Shown here: in pieces, positions 32,653 to 44,950 of the stretch
Numbering within the stretch: position 1 is the first letter of the stretch
How the letters are laid out: each line of letters begins with the position of its first letter
Source of the DNA: Lineus longissimus
Lineage: Eukaryota; Nemertea; Pilidiophora; Heteronemertea; Lineidae
Length of the DNA: 64,000 nt
NCBI RefSeq assembly: GCF_910592395.1
Contig: NC_088317.1
Coordinates: forward strand, 11,222,001 to 11,286,000
Reading direction: 5' to 3'
Notes under the pieces: model-generated
Told to the model about the DNA's origin: nothing
Database searches by the model: none
Seen by the model: the letters and a program-made list of their open reading frames with translations, nothing else
Position numbers and translations under genes: made by a program

Positions 32653-33773
32653 TTTTTAGCTCACTTCTTAGCAGAGGTGAGCTTATCCCATACCGTGGCG
32701 TCCGTCGTCCGTCGTCGTCGTCGTCGTCGTCGTCCGTCGTAGTCCGTCGTCCGTTAGCAGGGCACGTTTCGTAACTGTTAGAGCTATTGAGTTGAAACTT
32801 GGTACACATGTACCCTTATGTAATGACACCTTGGAGACCAAGTTTCGGTCCGATTCGTTTCATGGTTTGGCCACCAGGGGGCCAAACGTTAAAAGTGAAA
32901 ATATGCAATATCTCCCTTAATAGTAGTCGGGAAATTTTGAAAAAAATATGGTAGGTACTTCTAGCAAAGGTGCATCATATATCCTCCGGGTTTTTGATTT
33001 GACCTCCTTTTCAAGGTCACAGAGGTCAAATGGTGTAAATTGGCCGTTAGGATGTAACGATGGCACGTTTCTAAACTGCAATGACTATTGATACCAAATT
33101 TGGTACACATTTACCCCTTAGTCAGGTGATCTCAGGGACCGAAGTTTGGTCCAATATGATTCACCACTTGACCACCAGGGGGCAAAATCCAAAAACCTTA
33201 AAAATGTGATTATTCCTTAACTTCTTGCCCGATTGCCACCAATTTGATATCATGGGTACATCTAACCACCATACAGTATATGTCGCACAGGTTTTTAATT
33301 TGACCTTCTTGTCAAGGTCACAGAGGTCAAATGGCGTAAATTCGCCGTCAGGCCGTAACTACGGCACGTTTCTTAACTGCAATGACTATTGATCACAAAT
33401 TAAGGACACATGTACCACTTGGTCAGGTGATCTCAGGTACCGAAGTTTGGTGCGATCTGATTTGCCGTTTGGCCTCCAGGGAGGGGGCCAAATCCTAAAT
33501 TCTTCAAAATGCCATTATTCCTAGTAATGACTTGCCCGATTTTATATCATAGGTACATCTAATTCTAACAACCATTCAATGTGTCACCCGGGTCTTCTTT
33601 GGTTTGACCTACTTTTCAAGGTCACAGAGGTCGAATGTACTGTAAATTGGCCATTTTGGGGAAATTGTAATTGCTTGGACCTATATCAAACCTAACACTA
33701 CATGACACAATACCATGCTCTTTATCCATCTTTCCTCCACATGAGGTGAGCACAATGGCCCTGGCCATTTCAT
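32653..33773 (-). mobile_element. Pearl-like element, copy 2 (reverse orientation)
   Basis: Read on the minus strand it begins AATGGCCAGGGCCATTGTGC, TCACCT, and ends GTGAGCTAAAAA. It contains three tandem cores of about 300 bp (landmark 'tcaaggtcacagaggtcaaa' on the + strand at about 33,011, 33,313 and 33,616). A CGTCGTCCGT-type microsatellite lies at 32,700-32,755. Order and core number match copy 1 at 9,071. Confidence 0.8.
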
Positions 33774-33915
33774 TAAAAACCTCGAGGACTGCCATTTGCC
33801 ACACCTACATTCGTATTTCCCGTGTTATGTACTAATTGTGGCGCCACCTGTTATTTACTAGATGAAACTACGACATCCCTCGACGCGATGTGCACATCGA
33901 GTATGTAACAAATCG

Positions 33916-35425
33916 GGTAGGTGTAAACTGTGGACGAAAGTGTGGACAGCGGCCCTCTAAGTTTGGTGGGCTGGCATTTCTTTGTCTTTCAATATATTTA
34001 AAAGAAATTGCAGTATATTATGCTTTAAAATCGTTTTCTCTAAATGGGTCAGCGAAAGAAAAAAAGGAAAACAATTATTTTGATGGGTGATTTTGAGCAA
34101 TGAGTGGACGGGCTTTTTTGCCCCTTTTTTGAAAGTTTTTGAAGTGGCCGTTAACTTTGTGGACGGGGAAATGTGGACGAGGTCTAGTGTCCAAATGTGG
34201 ACTAATTATCAAAGAATTTGTTGAAACTGTGATATTTCTAACTATTCCAAATAATATTCTTTCACAAAAACTACTTTTATTTGAATGACAATGACAATAT
34301 CATTCAGTTGTAGGCAAAAATAGTTGGCCCTCTCTCAGACCAACTTTCGTTGATCCAAGATGGCGGCACCACTGAAGGGAAGGTGTAAACTGTAGACAAA
34401 AGTGTGGACAGCGGCCCTCTAAGTTTGATGGGCTGGCATTTCTTTGTTTTTCAATATATTTAAAAGAAATTGCAGTATATCATGCATTATAATCTTTTTA
34501 ATGGGTCAGCGAAAAAAAAAAAGAAAAAAAATTATTTTGATCTGTTTTACAGTATGACTTGTCTCAGTGAAACTGACTAGTATAGCTCCTGACTGATTTA
34601 CAGTAACCTTTCAACGGGGCCAAACTTAAGATGATAACTATCTCCTTGTGACATCTTGGACGGATTGAATTACGCAGAAAAACTAAATTATTTGCAGAAA
34701 ATGTCACTTTGTTTACACACCACCAAAGACAACTGATGTCTCAGGTCACCGATGGGTGGCTTATTTGTAAACAAAAGCACGTGACACAAATTTTAATTTA
34801 CCACGTGCCAGCCAAATACCATTTGGCCCACCGTCGCCCAAGGCAATTTGCAATGCAATAGAGTATGGACCGCTAAATGGACCGCTAAATAACAATAGCC
34901 TTGGAGGTTGTTAATCTAAATTGAATATCAGTTGCCGCACCTATATTTCGTTGAAGGGTACAAGGAAGGCCTCCTATATCAAGCCTCTGGGAATAGGTTT
35001 ACAGTCAAATATATAATTTTGATAATTTCTTTAATGAGTTTATTGCTCTTGAACAATGGAAAGAAGAACAGTCAATCTTATTACATGTAGATACATGCCA
35101 AAGTCACGACGTTTCCTTACCGATTTTACAGTAATAGTACCAGCATGACTGTGCTGCCATCTATTAATAGATAGGTAGTCTTGCTCTACCACACTTCCCA
35201 ATCAGTGCGTTGCGGATTCGAGCATTGTCCGAGACTAGCATCACTGCCGCATTTCGATATTCTTTAACTTTCTTGATGGATTGATTTACACACCAAAGAT
35301 ATGGGATGGGATTGGGGTAGGAATATGTTGTTTTGTTTTGAGTATTTTATTCAGTAGGAATACCACCTCTGTTTTGCTAAGTGTTGAAGTGTTTCTTTGT
35401 AATTCTCTGCCTGGTTATGTCCTTT
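33916..35425 (+). repeat. Segmental duplication, copy 1 (about 1.5 kb)
   Basis: Nearly identical to 61,147-62,624 apart from small indels. Within each copy the first 190 bp or so ('gtgtaaactgtggacgaaag', 'ggacagcggccctctaag') is repeated about 460 bp downstream. A further partial repeat of the 'ggacggggaaatg' to 'atggcggcaccactg' section follows in copy 1 at 35,440-35,690. Confidence 0.9.
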
Positions 35426-35689
35426 GCCCCTTTTTTGAAGGTTTTCGAAGTTGCCTTTGACTTTTTGTGGACGGGGAAATGCGAGGTCTGGTGTCCAAAT
35501 GTGGACTAATTATCAAAGAATTTGTTGAAACTGTGATATTTCTAACTAGTCCAAATAATATTCTTTCACAAAAACTACATATACTTTTATTTGAATGACA
35601 ATGACAATATCATTCAGTTGTAGGCAAAAATAGTTGGCCTTCTCTCAGACCAACTTTCGTTGATCCAAGATGGCGGCACCACTGTCCCA

Positions 35690-36450
35690 TCTCTCTCAGT
35701 CTCACCATATGTTGACAACTTGGCAGAGCAGCCAGGACTGATGTGGCCTGGTTGTGACTGTCTCACTCTCATCTCTCTCATCATGTTGTCAACACGGTGG
35801 AGCAGCCAGGAGTGTTTGGGCCTGGCTGTGACCGTCTCATATCTCTCAGTCTCACCATGTTGACAACTTGACAAAGCAGCCAAGACTGATGTGGCCTGAC
35901 TGTCTCATCTCTCTCATCATGCTGTCAACACGGTGATGGAGCTGCCAGGACTGATTCAGCCTGGCTGTGACTGTCTCATCTCTCTCACCATGTTGACAAC
36001 TTGGCAGAGCAGCCAACAAGACTGATGTGGCCTGGCTGTGACTGTCTCATCTCTCTCATCATGTTGCCAACACGGTGGAGCTGCAAAGACTGATTTGGAT
36101 TGGCTGTGACCGTCTCATCTCTCTCACCATGTTGACAACTTGGCAAAGCAGCCAACAAGACTGATGTGGCCTGGCTGTGACTGTCTCATCTCTCTCATCA
36201 TGTTGCCAACACGATGAAGCTACAAAGACTGATTTGGACTGGCTGTAACTGTCTCATCTCTCTCACCATATTGTCAACACGGTGGAGCAGCTGGGACTGA
36301 TGTGGCCTGGTTGTGACTGTCTCACTCTCATCTCTCGCACCATATTGTCAACACGGTGGAGCAGCCAGGACTGATTTGACCTGGCTGTGACTGCCTCATC
36401 TCTCTCATTATGTTGTCAACACGATGGAGCAGCCAGGACTGATTCGGCCA
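35690..36450 (+). repeat. 68-bp minisatellite, about 11 copies
   Basis: The unit runs 'ctgtctcatctctctcatca' / 'tgttgtcaacacggtggagc' / 'agccaggactgatttggcct' / 'ggctgtga', with alternating versions ('tgttgacaacttggcagagc'). Short frames here follow the repeat and are not genes. Confidence 0.93.
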
Positions 36451-36897
36451 CGAGATTTATGAGCTCGTAATTGATTTAAACTTTTGTTCTTGTCGTAGCA
36501 CGGGTCACAAGTCTAAAAGCTGTCGTGACCTGCTAGCAACTCCTGTTGTAACATGGGTCAGCTTTGTCCCCAGGATATTCTTCATCCCCATAGTTCACCT
36601 GGCTAAGTTCCAATTCATCTTTTAGCATCAACATCTGCTATGACCCATCTGGCATGTAAAAAATGCTCCAGCATGATGCCTGAGCAGAAATCCCCCTACA
36701 AGCAGCCTAACATCCACTTCGGAGAACAAATTACACCCAAATGTCATGAAATTTTCAGAAAATGTGTTATTTACGTTGTGCTTATTTCGTTTATGGCTAC
36801 TAAATTTTATTTTGATGATTTTATACCTGACTTTAAACCTGGTGGGCGCTAGTGGACCGCTGGTGGACACTGTTTAGGATGACCGCCCATACTCAGC
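36451..36897. other. Unassigned sequence between two minisatellites
   Basis: No feature recognised. Confidence 0.3.
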
Positions 36898-37850
36898 GAT
36901 AAACCATTCAATGTGAACTCAAGTTAATAAGATCATCATGTGAGATAAGGATTCATACTGGTGATAAACAATTCAATGCAATGTGAACTCCAGTTAATGT
37001 GGTCATCTGAGGGATGTGGATTCATACTGATTATGAACCATTCAATGGTAACTCAAGTTAATGTGGTCATCTGAGGGATGTGGATTCTTGCTGGTGATGA
37101 ACCATTCAATGGGAACAAAGTAAATGTGGTTGTCTGAGGGATGTGGATTTATACTGGTGATAAGTCATTCTATGGGAACTCAAGTTAATGTGGTTGTCTG
37201 AGGGATGTGGATTCATACTGGTGATGAACCATTCAATGGGAACTTAAGTTAATGTGGTCGTCTGAGGGATGTGGATTTATACTGGTGATGAACCATTCAA
37301 TGGGAACTCAAATTAATGTGGTCATCTGAGGGATGTAGATTTATACTGGTGATGAACCATTCAATGGGAACTCAAATTAATGTGGTCATCTGAGGGATGT
37401 GGATTCATACTGGTGATGAACCATTCAATGGGAACTAAAGTTAATGTGGTCGTCTGAGGGATGTGGATTTATACTGGTGATGAACCATTCAATGGGAACT
37501 CAAATTAATGTGGTCATCTGAGGGATGTGGATTCATACTGGTGATGAACCATTCAATGGGAACTCAAATTAATGTGTGTCATCTGAGGGATGTGGATTTA
37601 TACTGGTGATGAACCATTCAATAGGAACTCAAATTAATGTGGTCATCTGAGGGATGTGGATTCATACTGGTGATGAACCATTCAATGGGAACTAAAGTTA
37701 ATGTGGTCGTCTGAGGGATGTGGATTCATACTGGTGATGAACCATTCAATGGGAACTGAAGTTAATGTGGTCGTCTGAGGGATGTGGATTCATACTGGTG
37801 ATAAGTCATTCAATGGGAACTCAAGTTATGTGGTCATCTGAGGGATGGAT
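36898..37850 (+). repeat. 64-bp minisatellite, array 2, about 15 copies
   Basis: Same unit as at 30,066 in the same orientation. Edge copies are degraded, and outlying diverged units continue to about 38,000, including an inverted one. Confidence 0.95.
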
Positions 37851-38000
37851 CTATGAATTCAAGCTGGAAATAAACCATTCAATGTGATCGCAAATTATTT
37901 CAGTAATCAGAGCAATGATGGATTCATGCTAGAGTTAAACTATTCAATGTGAACTCTGGTTTATCTCCAATATTAATTCATCCCTGAGATGATCACATTA

Positions 38001-39649
38001 ACTTGTGATTTGACTGAAATAAATCACATGTTGTCACTCATTTCTGTCTCGTTTTTAAGAACCATTGATTTTATCCCTGACCGGATATCATTTTGCATTC
38101 CCCCCCCCTCGAATGTTTATAAATTTCTCATGGTCATAATTTTACCCCCAATCAAGAAAATCAAGTGAAAAGTCTGCAAACATGTATTCTATTTTTGTTT
38201 GGATTTGCTAGTCTAAATTGTTCATGAAATCTTTTGATCCAAGATATTAATCCCCAAGAGAATCTTTAATGGAATAAAAGCTGTATCTTTTTGTATTAAA
38301 CAAACAAATCAAACCAACCACATCGAGTACTGAGTAGTACTGCTCATTTTTCACTGAATTCTTTTTAAAAAATAAAATTTTCAATGAAAAGTGTGAATGA
38401 ATGTCTAGTATCGTTCAGGTTTGCACCATTTTTCCTTTTGGTTTTTATTGCAAGAAACTGTTTAAGCAAAAAAAAATTATATATGAAAAAATATTCAACA
38501 ATACAACTAACGACACCTAGCCCTTTACTGTTTCCAAATCAGTCCCACCCAAATATTTATTCCTTATGGCCAATCACATTACCAACTTGGATAAGCCTTG
38601 GCCATCTGACACCTTTGTTTGATTGCTTGGAGCGACAAAAGACATAGCCAACCTCAAAAGAATGTGTGGGAGTGTTACATAAAACCACTACCTGTCACAT
38701 TTTATGCCTTCCAGTGCTTGCTATGCTTCGCCTGTAGTGCAGGCTGAACATTCATTGCAGCAAGGTGCACATGGTTTTTGCTCGAATTTTGACTTATATC
38801 AAGACTGAAATAGCAAAATAACTTGTGTTTAGCACAAATCTTCTACAAGGTGGGTATCACCTTCTGTCTAAAGGAATCTTGACGTTATTCATGTTTTATT
38901 TTTGTAGGCCCAATGGATTTTTGAAGAGGGCAACTTGTCTTTGTATTTTCCCCTTGTATTTTTCAATACAAAAAAAGAATCCACTTCCAAGAACCATCTT
39001 AAGGGTTGCCAAAAAGCACTATGGCACTAGGCCTATGACCCATCATACCACCAAAACATGAACTGCCCAGCATCAATTTGCTGTCGGTATCTGGAAGTGG
39101 GAACGAGTTTACAATCCCCGATCACACCCCAAAAAAAGGTCATCGGTTGACTAACCAAGCACCACTGTTCAATGGATTTATAGTTGAATGCGATCAAACT
39201 ACGTCATTTCCAATCGGGGATTCTAAAGTTTAGCCTGGAAGTGGAATTGAACAAACACCCTTCGGTATATACAAAATATGAAATTTAAGTGATTACTGCC
39301 ATATTTGAATTTTGATCTTGCCAAAATTTGGCGTACACATAGAGGGACTTAGATTCATCCTTCAACCAAATAAGAACCATCTCAATTGAACAATGACAAA
39401 ACATACGACCAATTGGTGAAATAATAAAATTTGAACCCTGTCGGCCTGTGACCTTGAGAGGTTGGTCAAGTCAACAACCCCGATCATAATAGAACCCAAG
39501 AAATATGTAAAAATGCTTGAAATGAAAAATAAATGAAGTTCACAAAATTTTAGTCAATTTGTGCCCCTTAGGACAGCTATTCTACTAGAGGTCACTTGAG
39601 CCAAAAATGAAAAAATGCTCTCAACTTGAGGAATTTGAAACTATGAATT
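38001..39649. other. AT-rich unassigned sequence
   Basis: Only short frames; the longest (38,384-38,647) looks like chance AT-rich sequence. Confidence 0.3.
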
Positions 39650-39745
39650 TGTGCCAATTTATCATTACAGATGACGCATACCTTGTCCGCAATTGCAACG
39701 AAAGTTTCTCGCTGGTAATACATGGTTTTCAAGGTGAAGGGTTAC
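39650..39745 (+). other. Exon-like segment, copy 1 of a duplicated pair
   Basis: 'ccaatttatcattacag' (acceptor-like) is followed by a frame starting DDAYLVRNCNESF and a possible donor near 39,740. It matches 40,275-40,372 over about 58 bp. Confidence 0.3.
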
Positions 39746-40274
39746 ATGTAGGTATGTATAATATAGTATTAGATTTTTACTTTCCAATTCATGCTTTTGC
39801 GCAAAAGAACTGGAGAGTACAATTGGGTCACTAAATCAGGAGGCCATATTTGAAGCGGTGATGCCATCATTCATTCATTGGTTCCTAGTTAAGGGTTGAT
39901 CACGAGTTTTGAGAAATGAACTAGCTCACATTGTTTAAATAAGTACAAGGCCGCAGCTGTTGTTATGATGGTTCCATTGGATTTTACATACAATCTACTG
40001 GCTATTCTTACGACAGTCATATTCACTAAACCTAACCCAGACCCTAACCCTTCCCCAACACCAATCTCAACTCCCTAATTCCCAAAATTGCATAAATCCT
40101 TGTTATAACTAGTCGTAAGAATGGCAAACTTGTATGAAATAAAAGGAATAAAGTCCATCAATTTCATGAAGGAAACGTAATTCATGACAAAAAATGATGT
40201 ATTTCAACATCATATTTAGGCAGTAATTTCATGACTGAAAACACTAGAATTGCTGTAATCGTGCATTATGCATT
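39746..40274. other. Unassigned sequence
   Basis: Includes 'cctaacccagaccctaaccc' near 40,030, too short and irregular to be telomeric. Nothing else recognised. Confidence 0.3.
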
Positions 40275-40372
40275 TGTTCCAATTTATCATTACAGATGCC
40301 ACAAACCTTGACCGCAATTGCAACCGAAGATTTTTGGATGAACCGCAAGACGATCAGATGAAGGGTATGCAT
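40275..40372 (+). other. Exon-like segment, copy 2 of a duplicated pair
   Basis: The same acceptor-like 'ccaatttatcattacag' leads into a frame (DATNLDRNCNRRFLDEPQDD) that ends at 'gaagg|gtatgc', a plausible donor. The shared core is 'RNCN'. Confidence 0.3.
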
Positions 40373-41823
40373 CAAGTAACAGCTTGCCCAAATTGTTGAT
40401 TGGGTTGCCACTGTCAATTTTCTTTAACCGTTATTAGAATAAAATATTCAAACGGTGAAATAGTATAACAAAGCTATTGAAGGCCTCAAGTGAAAAGTAA
40501 ATCCCCAAATGTGTCACTCTAAGTTACAGCAATCTGCCAGCAAGCTAAAGCATTAACTGACAATGCTAATGGCAGATTTGCCTGCATACAGTGCTTTGGT
40601 TTCAAAGCAATATCACGTGTTGAAAACTGATAGAAGCCATACACTGACAGTTGAATATTGTAAGTATGACCAGTGAAAGATAACAAACCAATAAGCAAGT
40701 CAAACACTTGTCAAAGACCAAGCCTTATCAATGAAGTATATGAACTAATACTGAAATTTAAAAAATATCGCAAATCACATACAACTTTTATCCCAATTGC
40801 AAGGACATTTTCATGTGCACTTTTCTGAGAGAACAAGGATTCAAAACTATATTTTTATAAAATGCACAAATAAAGCCACTGCTACAATTTTCATGAAGTT
40901 TATGAACATTTTATATAGATTGACAGTGACGCCTCCATCAGCAATTCATGCCAGTGGATGTTCAAAAGTCGTATCCACAGTATATGATGTGTGTGTGTGT
41001 GTGTGTGTTTGAGACGGGATAGGAAAAGGGTGCGGGAGGTCATGTGGGGGGGGGGCCTATGGAGTATGGTGACCGTTGTGAGAGTTGGAAGTGTGTCTGA
41101 TCACTGTCTTGCTCATTTTGTAGATCTTGTTGTTATTCTAGTTGTTAGAGTAGTTATCGTAGTTATCTAGCTATCGTAGTTATCTAGCTATAATAGTTGT
41201 AATTCTTTTGGTTCCTGCTTATCATCTGTTTAACCTATTCAGCTTTCAGTTGTCCAGGCCAGGCCAGGTGACCAATGACGATGATAGATCGGGTTCGATT
41301 CAAGCTATACGCTTGGTGTATTCGGTTATCGTGTCTGGCGACTGAGTCTAACTCACGTCCAAAGCACGGTGGCTGGGTCCCAGGCATGCTTGCCACTTTG
41401 TTCTGCGGTCCTCATCTAAGTTTCGACGGTGATGACATGGACTTAGGTTCAAAGTACGTGTTCCCCTTGAGTCATTGTGATTGATTGATGGGGGAAATTA
41501 ACGATTGCGTGTCGCTAGTCATTCACAATATCCCCTGTTGAAGAGTGTTGGCGGGATAAGTCTTACGACTGTTAACAATAGTAAGCAATAGCTGGCCAGC
41601 GATCCCCTACCTGATCTCGAGGGGTATAGAATGACTGGGGTTAGAGGCCTGTTGTTAACCTGCGGAATTTCGTCGGACGAAATGTCAGGCGTGTCCGTGT
41701 GGGACTTGTGCTAAACCAGTTTAGTACTAATGACGAAGACCTTGGGTCCTTTGAATAACAACAGTGTTCTCAACCTCCTTGTGCCTCTCAAAGCTAACGT
41801 ATATACCCGCTGAAATCGACAAG
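40373..41823. other. Unassigned sequence with a (GT)n run
   Basis: A (GT)n tract is at 40,988-41,008. A short tandem 'cgtagttatctagctat' pair is near 41,155-41,190. No gene recognised. Confidence 0.4.
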
Positions 41824-41922
41824 ACGGCGATGAAGAAGGAGAGCCGGCCTCCAGCTCGAGAGCCGAGAAGACACTGGATGGACCTGAAGAATATGTTGCT
41901 GCCAATGTTGGAGCCATACAGG
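41824..41922 (+). CDS. Candidate exon 1 of the gene hosting the BEL insertion
   Basis: The frame encodes GDEEGEPASSSRAEKTLDGP, then EEYVAANVGAIQ, and ends in phase 1 at the donor 'cagg|gtaagc' (41,923). The phase fits candidate exon 2 at 54,892. The upstream acceptor is weak ('cgacaag'), so the start is uncertain. Acidic, low-complexity composition; no recognised family. Confidence 0.3.
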
Positions 41923-42170
41923 GTAAGCATCACTTAGTCATCAGTTACGTCTGGATTAAAAGAAACATGACAAAGATGTTAAAATGATGTTAAAAAGTAT
42001 CAATCTGACGTGCGATTTAAATTTTTATACATATTGGGGTGCCACACTCAATTCTGTTCATACAGATTTGAAACCGCTTCAACCAATTTGGTTCCAGAAT
42101 ACAATTGAATGTGCTTTATTGAATTCGCATTAACTGATTCTCACTGAAACGTGTAGTGTTGGCGTTAATA

Positions 42171-42175
42171 CGTAT
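42171..42175 (+). repeat. BEL target-site duplication, left
   Basis: CGTAT immediately before the 5' LTR, repeated at 54,649-54,653 immediately after the 3' LTR. Confidence 0.9.
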
Positions 42176-42784
42176 TGTTACAGACAAAATCAATATATAT
42201 ATATATTACATATTTCTTATCCTTCATGCTGGCTTACTGTTTCTCTTTCTATTGATTTATGTAGGCCTATCTGAACTTTAGCCTTATCTTAGCAGTTCCC
42301 AGAGTGTCAAGCCGTAAAAGTTAATTAATACTGTCACAAAGTTCATGTTGAAGTCATTGAAGATTTTGGGTCATCTGGAGTCAGTGAGATGTACACCGTC
42401 AAGGAAGCAAGATGAACATTTAAAGGCTACTTATATGTATTACTTTCAAGTTAAATTCCAGAGAAACTTAAGATTCCCCAGCTTTGTAAGTTTGATTCCG
42501 GTTCCCGATTTATATCAATATATTTCTCATGTTAATATCCTTTAGGTAGTATCACTAGCATTAGGCTTATTTGAATGATTATTTTTACAGATTGAACCGC
42601 CGCCGCCACCGCCGCCATCACTATATAGATGAAGACATCATCATCATCGTTAGAATCTCCAAAGTCATGTTATGTAAAGTGAAAGATCAAAAGGGGCAAA
42701 TAAAAGGCGTGTTTCTTTTTTACGGGACACAACTTCGTTCAAGTTATTCTTAAGGATATTTGGTACATCTCATTCGAAACTACA
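42176..42784 (+). repeat. BEL 5' LTR, 609 bp
   Basis: TGTTACAG...ACTACA. It differs from the 3' LTR at four positions that I counted, all substitutions. It holds the promoter and polyadenylation region by family knowledge; no individual element was confirmed. Confidence 0.95.
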
Positions 42785-42986
42785 TATTTCTTGCGCTAAT
42801 GAGCCTAGAAAACTCTACCATAAGGTTATTAACCTTTGGTAGTATATATTATGCTAATTCCTGCTAGCTCCGCTAGATGTCTGCAGTGTAGAAAAAGAGA
42901 GTCTGCGCATGCCATGGCGCATGCGCAGACCTCCCTTCCTCTGGAGTGACCACCTGAGATTGTCCTCATTCCTGCAGACACCGGTG
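42785..42986 (+). repeat. DIRS left inverted terminal repeat
   Basis: It starts TATTTCTTGCGCTAATGAGC at the exact edge of the BEL LTR. The part 42,785-42,856 is mirrored in the ICR and the part 42,909-42,986 in the right repeat. Confidence 0.8.
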
Positions 42987-43311
42987 TCGGTGTCACTTGT
43001 TTGCTTTGCTGGTTTGCAAATGAGGGTATGTTTATCGATAATTTTTTCGATTTCTTCCCTGTTTTCCAGCTTTAGTTTGTCGCTAACGCTGTTGCTTTTG
43101 CTTACATTGCAGTTGCTATTGTTTGCGCCCTGCCTCACGCGGTATTCGTCGTACGCATAGCTTCTGTTTACTGTTATTGTTTTTGCATTGCTTTGGCTTA
43201 CTGCGAACAGCATACCCGCTTAGTAGCTGCTTTTATACTGACGAGCAGAACCAACGTCTTTTGTTTCGTCAGTACTCTGTTGCTTTTGTTCCTGCCTATC
43301 TTGGTACCAGC

Positions 43312-44933
43312 ATGGGCAAGGATAAGGCTAGTAAGAGGACTAAGAAGGATAGGACCGGGTCCGGGCATCAGCGTGCCTTGTTTCCCGGCCCTGGCCCTGT
43401 CAGTAGTACTTTAGCTAGTAGACCTTCGTCTCCCGGCTCCTCCCCTGATCGTGTTCAGGTGGGGGTTGGGGATTTTCCGGGTAATGCTGGAGAGGTAGCT
43501 ATGGAGGTCCATGTGTCTTCTGACCATCGGGATCCCATTTCCGCTCTATTTTCCCCAAATAGGCAGAGGGGCAGGTCCCGCTCTCCTAATCGTCAGTCGG
43601 TGGTTCCCCTCCTGGGTTAACTTTATCTCCGTCTGTTAGGTCTAGGGCCAGATCTAGAGCTATGCATCGGTATGTGAACGAGGGTAAGCCTAATGACGAC
43701 GCTCAGGGTACTTATCAGGGTCGCTCAGGTTTTGACCCTGATATGTACCAAGATTTTCTGGATTATCAGAATTTCGTTAGGGCTAGGGGGGCTGGGGCGC
43801 AGTCTCTGGCCCCTTCTTTAACCCATGCTTCGGTAGCTGCTCGGCCTCAGCATCCTTTGGCTCGGGCGCCTACATTTATACCAACTTCTCGTTCTCGGTC
43901 ACCGGAGGGCTCGGAGTATTCCCCTGACCGCCAGGTCAGTTTACATCTTCACGCCCCCTCCCATACGGGGTTTAGTGAGGACGAGGATATTCGTTCAGTA
44001 ATCTCTAGTCAGGACCTGGCTCAGCCCGAGGACCCAAAGTTATCATCAGAATTTGCTGTGCTAATGGATAACCTTCAGGTCGTGCTAGGGGAGGATCTCC
44101 CCTCGAGGAAGGTGTCATCCTCAAAGGTGACTGCCTTGTCTCAGCTGGAGGATGGGGACGAAGTAAGAAAGCCCTCCACCTTTCCTCATTCTTCTATCAT
44201 CCCCTCCTCATTTGCTTGTCTTCACCAACAAATGTGGGGAGACGCCACGCTAAAGGTTGAGGACCCAAACTCTCTGCCCCCTTCCCTTATTGCAGGGAAA
44301 AAGTTGGGTAAGAGAAGGATTCCCAAATATAGGGAAAAGTTTTATTCAGTTAAGTCCGATTCCCTTCAGCCTTCTGCGGCGGACGTGGGGGTTAGTATGG
44401 AGTCTTACGCCACTGTCATGGAGTCCTCTGTCAAGATCAAGGCGGAGGAGGTCAAGGGCATTGAGCGTCAGGCTAGAAGGTCATTACTGGCGATCAATGC
44501 CATGGATGTTCTCCTGGGTGGTATCAGAAAGATTGATAACATTCAGGATCCTACGGACATCGATCTAGAAGCCAGGAATTGGCTCCTTAATCAACCATTT
44601 CTTCCCCCCTCTGGGGACCAACATTCTTTGTTCGGGAATGTGGTTCCCCAGTTGAATAAATTCACTGCCAAGCATAATAAGTTGCATGGAGTGGCCAAGA
44701 GAGCAGGGGATTCGGGGGCGCCAAAGAAAAAGCCCTTTACTAGGCCTTCTGTTTTGGCTAATTCGTACCAGGCCCAGCCAAGGGGTGCGTATAATTCTTA
44801 TGGGGCGATGAGGGGTTCTCGCCCCTATGCTAGGGGTCGTGGCCGTGGGGGTTCTTATAGGTTCAACTCTCCCGGTGTTTCTGGGGGTCAGCCTGCACGC
44901 GCAGCGCATGCCGGTCCTAAGAAATTCTCCTAA
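43312..44933 (+). pseudogene. DIRS gag-like ORF1, one frameshift
   Basis: The ATG at 43,312 opens a basic Ser/Pro/Arg-rich frame (MGKDKASKRTKKDR) that stops at 43,618-43,620. The adjoining frame, open from 43,590, continues the same kind of sequence (PSVRSRARSRA, then YQDFLDYQNFVRARGAG) to TAA at 44,931. The two overlap by about 28 nt with no motif for programmed shifting that I recognise, so a one-base indel near 43,597-43,615 is likely. The C-terminus is Gly/Arg-rich (YARGRGRGGSYR), as in nucleic-acid-binding DIRS gag proteins. It packages element RNA by family analogy. The first 42,987-43,311 bases are a leader without a recognised gene. Confidence 0.75.
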
Positions 44934-44950
44934 CCTCTTTTCCTCAGGCC

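Noticed and set aside
40020-40080. Interstitial telomere tract ('cctaacccagaccctaaccc')
   Set aside because: Only two or three irregular units; compatible with chance in C-rich sequence.
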